Positions 1 to 6,606 of a DNA stretch of 10,724 nt are shown piece by piece. Origin of the DNA: an uncultured Christensenellaceae bacterium (lineage in GTDB: Bacteria; Bacillota; Clostridia; Christensenellales; Pumilibacteraceae). The stretch's first letter is position 1. Each line of letters starts with the position of its first letter. The position numbers and the translations under genes are program-made. The stretch spans positions 12,943 to 23,666 of the forward strand of contig CAJUQF010000020.1 of NCBI GenBank assembly GCA_910588315.1, written 5' to 3'. The notes under the pieces are model-generated. The model ran no database searches and was not told the DNA's origin. It worked only from the letters and a program-made list of their open reading frames with translations.

Positions 1-3000
1 TTCATGGCAGGCGCGTCGGTCTCCCAACGTCCGTGGAAGTCCTCGCGCAGCTTTTCCGTGCGCATGGAATAGCCTTCGATCGTACGCGCCGGTATCCACC
101 TGCCGCGAACTGAAACGCCCTTGGCCGTGAGCGCCGCGGACTCGGCTTCGATGGAGAGCTTGCCGCCGTTCTCCACGAAGTATCCGTTGCCGTATGTGCG
201 CGCTATATCGTAGTTTTCGGGTACGACGTACTTGTGTTCGTAAACGCCGTCATACTCGAACGTGTCGTTGCCTTTAAGGTTATAAGTCGTATTGTAACTC
301 TCGGAAGGTCCGAAGTACGACGCTTGCTTTTCGCCGGTATACACGACGAGTTTATCTATCGTGATGAACGGATCGAGCATGTACAGTCTTATTTTGTTAA
401 GCCCCGCAGTAGTTATATTGAGCGTAGTTTTATGTTTGATTATCTGTGTGAACACGCCCTCTTCCCATGCGGGATTGTTGGTTCCGTAGTCTTTTTCGCC
501 CTCGAGAATTACGGGCGTACCGTCTCCTACCGCCACGGCAAACCGTATGCGACCGAGCGAGCTTAGCGTAGGCAAGCGGTAGATCTCCGTTTCGAATGCG
601 CCCGTCGAGGCAAAGTAAACGTCGTATTCGAGATACGGCGCAGCGCTTGCGAAGTTACGTTCGCCGTAGCCGACGAGAGTATCGGTCTCGGCGCGTACCA
701 TATCGCCGTAGCCCCTGCCGAGATCATTTATTACCGACCAACGTGCGAAATCTGTTTTTCTTTCCGACGAATAGTGTTCCGCCTCGATGGAAACGTAGCC
801 GTCTTGTTCTACGTAAGTTTTTTCGCCGAGTTCGTAACGGTTTACTTCGGCGGTAACCGATATAGTTTTGGTCGTTTTGCCGTCGGAGACGGTTATCGTG
901 CCGGTATCGGTCGCCGTCAGTTTGGAAAAGTCTACAGATATCCAAATGCGGACTTCGTCCGTGACGGTGTCCTCGTGTTTGCCTATTACGATGAACTCTT
1001 TATCCGCCGATACGGTTATATCGAAACTGCCCGCGCCCTTGTTGAACACGTCTATGTACTTTCTGCCGCGAGCGTAATTGCCGAACGAAAGTTCGGAATT
1101 CGCCTGCTCGGTCTTTTCGCCTTCCGCTATGACGCCCATTTCGGGAACGCCTGCGACAAACGCGGGACCGCCGCTTGCAAAACCGGACATGACCGGCGAA
1201 TGATAAACTTCGGGATCCATAAGGTTGTTCCACTTGCCGCCGCTCAAAATGCGGTTATAATACGATATCTCGTCCTTGCGTTTTTGGTTGAATTCCTTGG
1301 ACATATTGTAGCAGTTATACGCAGTGGAATTTCTGTTCTGCGAGTATGCGACGTTGCCCTTGTGCGCGTAATAGAACTCGAGATTGGTAAAATACGAGCA
1401 GCGAAGCTCGAACAACATCGTTTCGTAGAAACTGTCGCGCTGACGCTCCGGAAGAGCCGCGTTAACGCGTTCGGCGAGTTCGTACAGTTCTTGATATTGC
1501 GCCGCACGGCGTTCGGATTCGTCGTTGTACGCGGCAGAGAAAATATCGACGCTCATCTGTTCGATCTTGCGCGAGTTCGTGAGCTGAGTGTACTGCTTGT
1601 ATATTTCCACCATGTCGGGTGCAAACTCCGCGCCGTACTCGCGCGTCGCCATTTTAGTGACGTAAGTGTCGTAAACGTTGCTGTTGTCGTATGCGTCCAT
1701 GTCGTAGCCGAGACTTACGAAAAACTCTATCTCGGGCATATACGGGACGGTATCGCCGGAGTTGAGAATCCACGCCTTTCTGACGCCGTAACGGTAGGCT
1801 TTGTTCATCTCTTCGTATATCATGGAAAACGGCATGGAGTTGACCCACATGTAACTCTCGTTGTCCGGTCCCCAGTACGAATTGTGATAATATATGCCGT
1901 GTCCGCCGCTGCGTTCGCGTTCGACTTCGTTGGGAAGATTGCGGATGAAACCGTGGTTGTCGTCCGCCCACATTATGGTTATATCTTCGGGAACGACAAG
2001 CCCGTCGTTGTAAAGCAACTGAACTTCCTTGTAAGGTATGAACATCATGAACACGTCGTCGAGCGTAGGATTATTAAGCTCCGTACGCAGTATTTCGCGC
2101 TGGTCCTCGATGATCTGCTCCATGAGCATGTTCTTGTTGCCGTACCACGGCGCCGAATCTATATTTTTAGCATTGAACGGATCGTCGTGCGCACCGCGCA
2201 TACCGAGCGTCCACTGCACTTCGTAATCCTTGTTTGCTCTGACCGACTGACGCCAGTATTCGCGGATTATTTCGGGGCTTACGGTGTAGTCGTATTCTAT
2301 AACGCCCGTATAATTGTTTTCTTTGCGATAACGTTCCTGGAACGCGCTCCACTCGTTAAGGTTGTTTCTGAGCAGCATATCGCAGTGCGACGTGCCGATA
2401 ACTATGCCGTAGTAATCCGCGTTAACGGGATTGGCTTCGTAATCGGAGAACGCATCAGAGCAGGCGTGCATGCCCGGCCACAAATAGTTGGCTTTGGCAC
2501 GGAGCAGCATCTCGAAAATCTTTTCGTAAAGATTGGGACCGAGATGCGCGCCCTCGTCGAGCGCTCTCGCCCAGGTTTCTAGCGTCTCTTCGTCGTTTAT
2601 GAATATGCCGCGATACTTGACGTCCGGCTCTACACCCACCGCTTTGTAGTCTTTGGGCAGAATGAAATTATCTTTGTGCGCCGGCACGCTGTCGGCAAAA
2701 TACTTCCACGGCGATACGCCGAGCATTTCGCTTATGGAATACGTGCCGTAGATCGCGCCGCGTTTATCGGAACCGGCTATTACGAGCGCGGTCTTTACAC
2801 GCCCGTCGCCGAACGGATCGGCGACCGTTTTGACGATATAGCTCTCCCATTTGCCTTCGATCTCGGCAGCGTCGATCTTGCCCTGCGCTACTATCTTTTT
2901 GATAGCCGAGCTTTTTTCGAGCGTGCCTATGATTATCGCTTGATCGACATACCCGCGTATCGCTTTCGTGACTGCGGGTTTTACGCCGGTCACCGTCTCG

Positions 3001-3242
3001 ATATCCGATTGAAGATCGTATGCGGCACGCACGACGCCCGGGTAATCACCGTCGCGGCTGCCCGCTTCGTTGGTGCCTTCTACGCATATGACCGCCGCTC
3101 TCGAATCGTTTATGAGCGAGAAATCATGCGCCGATACGGAGTCTTTGCCGTCGGTCGAGCCGCACGCCGCAACCACTGCGGCGACGGCAAGAACGATCGA
3201 TATTACCAGAACCGCAAAAATATTTTTTCTTTTCTTAGTCAT
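1..3242 (-). CDS. GH115 family xylan alpha-1,2-glucuronidase, lipoprotein (partial, C-terminus outside window)
   Basis: The first 1080 residues are present and no stop is reached. Residues 1-27 form a lipoprotein signal (basic start, hydrophobic stretch, VVAAC with Cys27), so the enzyme should be tethered outside the cell. The catalytic region carries the blocks I associate with GH115: YRGIFINDE (210-218), LRAKANYLWPGM (247-258), IGTSHCDMLLR (282-292), GMRGAHDD (347-354), YKEV (404-407), MWADDNHGFIRNLP (424-437), GGHGIYYHNSYWG (446-458) and AWILNSGD (490-497). The family removes glucuronate or 4-O-methylglucuronate from xylan. Glu406 and Asn429 are candidate active-site residues. From memory, the pair Glu375/Asn398 of the Bacteroides ovatus enzyme has the same 23-residue spacing. 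Residues about 805-970 resemble the GH115 C-terminal beta-sandwich, and a further module of the same kind begins near 1025. It is the last operon gene in the window, 15 bases after its neighbour. The start at 3242 is preferred over an in-frame ATG at 3248 because of ribosome binding site spacing. Confidence 0.93.
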   Translation of the reverse strand, partial: MTKKRKNIFAVLVISIVLAVAAVVAACGSTDGKDSVSAHDFSLINDSRAAVICVEGTNEAGSRDGDYPGVVRAAYDLQSDIETVTGVKPAVTKAIRGYVDQAIIIGTLEKSSAIKKIVAQGKIDAAEIEGKWESYIVKTVADPFGDGRVKTALVIAGSDKRGAIYGTYSISEMLGVSPWKYFADSVPAHKDNFILPKDYKAVGVEPDVKYRGIFINDEETLETWARALDEGAHLGPNLYEKIFEMLLRAKANYLWPGMHACSDAFSDYEANPVNADYYGIVIGTSHCDMLLRNNLNEWSAFQERYRKENNYTGVIEYDYTVSPEIIREYWRQSVRANKDYEVQWTLGMRGAHDDPFNAKNIDSAPWYGNKNMLMEQIIEDQREILRTELNNPTLDDVFMMFIPYKEVQLLYNDGLVVPEDITIMWADDNHGFIRNLPNEVERERSGGHGIYYHNSYWGPDNESYMWVNSMPFSMIYEEMNKAYRYGVRKAWILNSGDTVPYMPEIEFFVSLGYDMDAYDNSNVYDTYVTKMATREYGAEFAPDMVEIYKQYTQLTNSRKIEQMSVDIFSAAYNDESERRAAQYQELYELAERVNAALPERQRDSFYETMLFELRCSYFTNLEFYYAHKGNVAYSQNRNSTAYNCYNMSKEFNQKRKDEISYYNRILSGGKWNNLMDPEVYHSPVMSGFASGGPAFVAGVPEMGVIAEGEKTEQANSELSFGNYARGRKYIDVFNKGAGSFDITVSADKEFIVIGKHEDTVTDEVRIWISVDFSKLTATDTGTITVSDGKTTKTISVTAEVNRYELGEKTYVEQDGYVSIEAEHYSSERKTDFARWSVINDLGRGYGDMVRAETDTLVGYGERNFASAAPYLEYDVYFASTGAFETEIYRLPTLSSLGRIRFAVAVGDGTPVILEGEKDYGTNNPAWEEGVFTQIIKHKTTLNITTAGLNKIRLYMLDPFITIDKLVVYTGEKQASYFGPSESYNTTYNLKGNDTFEYDGVYEHKYVVPENYDIARTYGNGYFVENGGKLSIEAESAALTAKGVSVRGRWIPARTIEGYSMRTEKLREDFHGRWETDAPAM

Positions 3243-3250
3243 TGTCATAT

Positions 3251-3256
3251 CTCCCT
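3251..3256 (-). promoter_or_regulatory. Ribosome binding site that decides the GH115 start
   Basis: AGGGAG on the minus strand lies just after the stop codon of the preceding gene (3258-3260). Two in-frame ATGs follow. The one at 3248 is only 2 bases away, which is too close for initiation. The one at 3242 is 8 bases away, which is ideal. Confidence 0.75.
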
Positions 3257-3257
3257 A

Positions 3258-5006
3258 TTACTCCTGTTCTTTGACAAAGCTCATGCTGTCATATGTGATT
3301 TGAGTATTGACTTTATCGGAACCGATCGTGAGAACTCCGGTATCGCCCGAACTCTTACGGAATGCGGCGCCGGTCAATTTTTTATCTCCGTTCAACCACA
3401 GATCGACAGTATGATTATCGAAGTCGAACAGCACTTCCAGCTCGAACGCCGTTCCGAGCGTTATCCTTTCTATATCTTTCCATCCGCCGGCGTTATATTT
3501 GAGCATGCCGTTTTCCACCGCTATCGAATTGGTACAGCTTAACGGATCGAAACCTTCCGTGCCGGAGTGATACAAGAACAGTATATTGGAGAATGCGTTT
3601 GTGCCGACGGTCACAGTCATACGCACCCTGACCTTGCCGGTAAGCGGCTGACCGAAATCATAGCTCGCATAGGTCAATACCGAGCCGCTCGAATTTGTGG
3701 TGAGGATCAGTTTGCCGCCCTCGACTTTGGCATCGCCATTGTTCGCCGTAAACGTCATTCCCGGCGGTACCGACGAGAAATCCGTATCGAGTATAACGCT
3801 GTCGTCGTCGGATACGATCACAGTAAAACGTTTTTCTGCGTTACCGATTTTATTAGTTGCCGTGAGACCGAAATTATACGTGCCGTTTGCCGTCTCGTCA
3901 AACGTTACGGTGCGGTTATCTTCGCTTACCGTCGCGCCTTCCGGATTATCCTGCGCGCCGACAAGCGTAACCGTCGGTTTGGGATTGCCGTCGACGGAAT
4001 AGTCGAACGACACGCTGTTTTCCGTATCGAGCGCGAGGCGATATACGGTACGGCTTGATTCTATTACGGGCGCGCTCTCGTCACTGCCCTGAGATACCTT
4101 TATGTAATCGTAATATAAACCGGCATTTTCTTTGTCTGTGCCGAACTTCAAAAGCTTGATCCGATCTTCCACACCGTCACCGGTCTTGCGGAACGGTATG
4201 CGCGCAAACTTCTGTCCGTCGATAAACAGATCGTATCTGCCTGCGCCGATGTCGAGTTCCATCTTCACGGTGTACCATATCTGCGTGCTGTAGCTCTTGC
4301 CTATGCTTTTCCAACCGCCGCCGTCGTGATTTTGGAACGTACCGGCGTTCATACCGAGACAAGCTATAACATCGTCGGTACTATATCCCTGCTCTCCGCG
4401 ATAGAAGAATAAAATATTGGAAAACGACGTACTCGATACCTTGACTCGAGTTTCCGCCACGATCTTACCGGACAGCGTTTCGTCAAACACATATGTGGCA
4501 AACGCTATGCCCGTGCCGACCGTAGTCAGTTGCATTTCGCCGTCGGCGACACCTATCGCGCCGCCGCCGGATTTGTTGATGCGCAAATATCCGGGTACGG
4601 CAGTACGATCATCGAAATCTTCATGATATATGTATCCGTCTTCTTTGATCTCGTCGTCGACTTTTTCCTGCGTTCCTTCCGAAACGATAACCGCGCAATA
4701 ATCGCTGCTTTTGCCGGCAGTTACGAATACCGTCGCATTGCCCTCTTTGACGGCTTTGACGGTACCGTCGTCAGACACAGTCGCTATGCGTTTATCGTCG
4801 ACGCTCCAGGAAAGCTTTGCGCCGCGCGAAGACACGGCTTCGAGTTTTATCTCGTCGCCGACCTTCATGACAATCTCGTGCGTTTTAAGCTCGACAGTCG
4901 CGTTGTCGTCGCCGTCCGCAGAACCTTCACCGCAAGCGACAAGAGCAAGCATCGACGCACATACGGCAGCAAACACGCATACAAGCAGTTTCCTTATTTT
5001 ACTCAT
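3258..5006 (-). CDS. BIG2-domain surface lipoprotein with two ConA-like modules
   Basis: The product has 582 residues. Residues 1-25 are a lipoprotein signal (ALVAC, Cys25). Residues about 37-108 form a bacterial Ig-like group 2 (BIG2) domain, with the typical VGDEIKLEA and WSVDDKRIATVSDDGTVKA pattern. Two beta-rich modules of ConA-like/LamG type follow at about 124-306 and 404-580, separated by an Ig/PKD-like domain at 311-399. Each module has an F-S-N-I-L-F strand (195-200 and 472-477) and a Gly-Gly-Trp-Lys turn (Trp232, Trp509). I see no catalytic motif. Binding the xylan substrate at the cell surface is inferred from the operon. An upstream in-frame ATG at 5048 would overlap the previous gene and precede the hydrophobic signal by 14 residues. 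The AAAGGAG at 5017-5023 supports 5006 instead. It could alternatively be a structural or host-binding protein. Confidence 0.85.
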   Translation of the reverse strand: MSKIRKLLVCVFAAVCASMLALVACGEGSADGDDNATVELKTHEIVMKVGDEIKLEAVSSRGAKLSWSVDDKRIATVSDDGTVKAVKEGNATVFVTAGKSSDYCAVIVSEGTQEKVDDEIKEDGYIYHEDFDDRTAVPGYLRINKSGGGAIGVADGEMQLTTVGTGIAFATYVFDETLSGKIVAETRVKVSSTSFSNILFFYRGEQGYSTDDVIACLGMNAGTFQNHDGGGWKSIGKSYSTQIWYTVKMELDIGAGRYDLFIDGQKFARIPFRKTGDGVEDRIKLLKFGTDKENAGLYYDYIKVSQGSDESAPVIESSRTVYRLALDTENSVSFDYSVDGNPKPTVTLVGAQDNPEGATVSEDNRTVTFDETANGTYNFGLTATNKIGNAEKRFTVIVSDDDSVILDTDFSSVPPGMTFTANNGDAKVEGGKLILTTNSSGSVLTYASYDFGQPLTGKVRVRMTVTVGTNAFSNILFLYHSGTEGFDPLSCTNSIAVENGMLKYNAGGWKDIERITLGTAFELEVLFDFDNHTVDLWLNGDKKLTGAAFRKSSGDTGVLTIGSDKVNTQITYDSMSFVKEQE

Positions 5007-5016
5007 ACCACACGTA

Positions 5017-5023
5017 CTCCTTT
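5017..5023 (-). promoter_or_regulatory. Ribosome binding site for the 582-residue lipoprotein
   Basis: AAAGGAG on the minus strand shares its first base with the stop codon of the preceding gene (TAA, 5023-5025) and sits 10 bases before the ATG at 5006. It falls inside the coding part of a longer frame starting at 5048, which argues for 5006 as the real start and for coupling to the upstream gene. Confidence 0.65.
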
Positions 5024-6606
5024 TACATTCCATAATTATCCGTTTCATAGACTTTGAATCTGTCTATTACAAAACTTGTTCCGGTCTTGCCCGTACCGAT
5101 TGCGAATTCTATTTGATCGGGACTGCCCGCCGTAGCGTTGCGGAACCCGAACTCGCCCAAATACACTTTTTCGCCGAGCGGCTTAACGCCGCTTGCACTG
5201 TTTATATACGTCGCGCCGGAGAGATACATTTTATACTTCTTTGCATCGCCGTCGCAGACGATACTAAGCGTATAATATGCACCGTCGACTAACGCGATCG
5301 TTCCGCCGTCGTATTCTACCGTTTTCCATGTGCTGCCATTGTGATAGCGCAGATTGCCGCTCTCGACCGCAAGCGTGACTATATTGCCCGCCGTACCGCT
5401 CAAAGCCGATTTTCTCAAAAACAGCACGTTGGCAAACGTATTGTTTGCAGACGACATATTCTTGAACTTGACTTCGGCGACATATTTTCCGTCGAGCGGC
5501 TTGGAAAAGTTTTTATCGACTGTGACCGTTCCGGACGTAGGCGTCGAAATCGCCGCTTCGCCGTCGGTCGAAAAATCCACTTTGCCGCCCGCGCTCTCGG
5601 CGATGACGATGTCCTGCGGCTTTGTCGTGCCGGCGAAATCGTTTTCGTATTCGAAAGCCTGCGGTATCGCCGCGATATCGTCCGCAGTCGCCTCACGAAC
5701 GCCTATTTTATAATAGCTCACGTCCGCCCAAGCCGTTTCCGAACCGAAACGCAACACTTTGATCTCGCCGTTATTTCTGAATCCCATACGTCCGCTTGTC
5801 GTGCCGTCTACGAATAATATGTATTCGCGCTCCGTCGTATCGACAAGCATTTTCATTTCATAGCGCTTACCTGTCTCGTACGGCGCGATAAACGCGTTCC
5901 AGCCGGAACCCGCATTATTCTTGATATAACCTTTATCCATCGCAACGTTTGCTACGATCTTGGACGTGTTCGAATAATTATCGGTTTCGTCGTACATGAA
6001 CAGCAAATTGGCAAAAGCAAGACTGTCAGATTGCACGCTCGCTTCCACAACGAAACGTTCGGGCAGACTCTCCTTGAATTCGTACATAAAGAACGCATGA
6101 TCGCCGGATCCGCCGTTTATTACGGTCATACGCAATGCGCCGTCCTCGATCTCGGTGCGGGAAAAACCGGCAACATCCTTGTTAAAATAATTCGGTACGT
6201 TCTTTCTCGTCGAGAAGTCCTCGTAATATATCCAGCCGTCGCGCGTATGCTCGGATCCGTCGTCGCGAGGCGCGACCGTAACGGAACATGTCGCCGAAAG
6301 ATCGTTGACCGTCTTTGCGGTAACCGTTGCGGTACCTTCGTTTATCGCCGTTATCTTGCCTTTGCCGTCGACAGTTACAGCCGTTCCTTCGACGGAAAAC
6401 TTTACGCTCTTATCCGTCGCATTGCTCGGCGCGACCGTCGCTTTAAGCGTATACGTGTCGCCGACATTCAATGCAAGCGAATCCGCATCGAGCGTTATGC
6501 TTGTCGGTAAAACATTTGCATCGCCGCCTTTATCGGGTTCGCCGCAAGCGACAAAACCGAATAGGCACATGATCGCCGTCAATATCGAAACTATCGCTTT
6601 TTTCAT
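5023..6606 (-). CDS. BIG2-domain surface lipoprotein with two ConA-like modules (paralogue of its downstream neighbour)
   Basis: The product has 527 residues. A lipoprotein signal ends at GFVAC (Cys21; Phe at -3 is less usual). A BIG2 domain covers about 33-112 (LNVGDTYTLKATVAPSNAT; GTATVTA). Two ConA-like/LamG-type modules follow at about 125-303 and 318-521. They share the F-A-N-[LV]-L-F strand (198-203 and 391-396) and the conserved Trp turn (Trp236, Trp427) with the neighbouring lipoprotein. The linker sequence GWIYYEDF that opens module 1 matches GYIYHEDF of the neighbour, so the two genes probably arose by duplication. This copy lacks the internal Ig/PKD domain. The start overlaps the preceding stop as ATGA (6603-6606), with AAGGAG 7 bases upstream, so translation is probably coupled. 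Glycan binding at the surface is inferred; no catalytic residues are recognisable. Confidence 0.86.
   Translation of the reverse strand: MKKAIVSILTAIMCLFGFVACGEPDKGGDANVLPTSITLDADSLALNVGDTYTLKATVAPSNATDKSVKFSVEGTAVTVDGKGKITAINEGTATVTAKTVNDLSATCSVTVAPRDDGSEHTRDGWIYYEDFSTRKNVPNYFNKDVAGFSRTEIEDGALRMTVINGGSGDHAFFMYEFKESLPERFVVEASVQSDSLAFANLLFMYDETDNYSNTSKIVANVAMDKGYIKNNAGSGWNAFIAPYETGKRYEMKMLVDTTEREYILFVDGTTSGRMGFRNNGEIKVLRFGSETAWADVSYYKIGVREATADDIAAIPQAFEYENDFAGTTKPQDIVIAESAGGKVDFSTDGEAAISTPTSGTVTVDKNFSKPLDGKYVAEVKFKNMSSANNTFANVLFLRKSALSGTAGNIVTLAVESGNLRYHNGSTWKTVEYDGGTIALVDGAYYTLSIVCDGDAKKYKMYLSGATYINSASGVKPLGEKVYLGEFGFRNATAGSPDQIEFAIGTGKTGTSFVIDRFKVYETDNYGM

Noticed and set aside
774..2582. 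A 602-codon open frame on the plus strand
   Set aside because: It lies antisense to the GH115 gene, which has clear family blocks across the whole stretch. The frame is a by-product of codon choice and has no recognisable domain.
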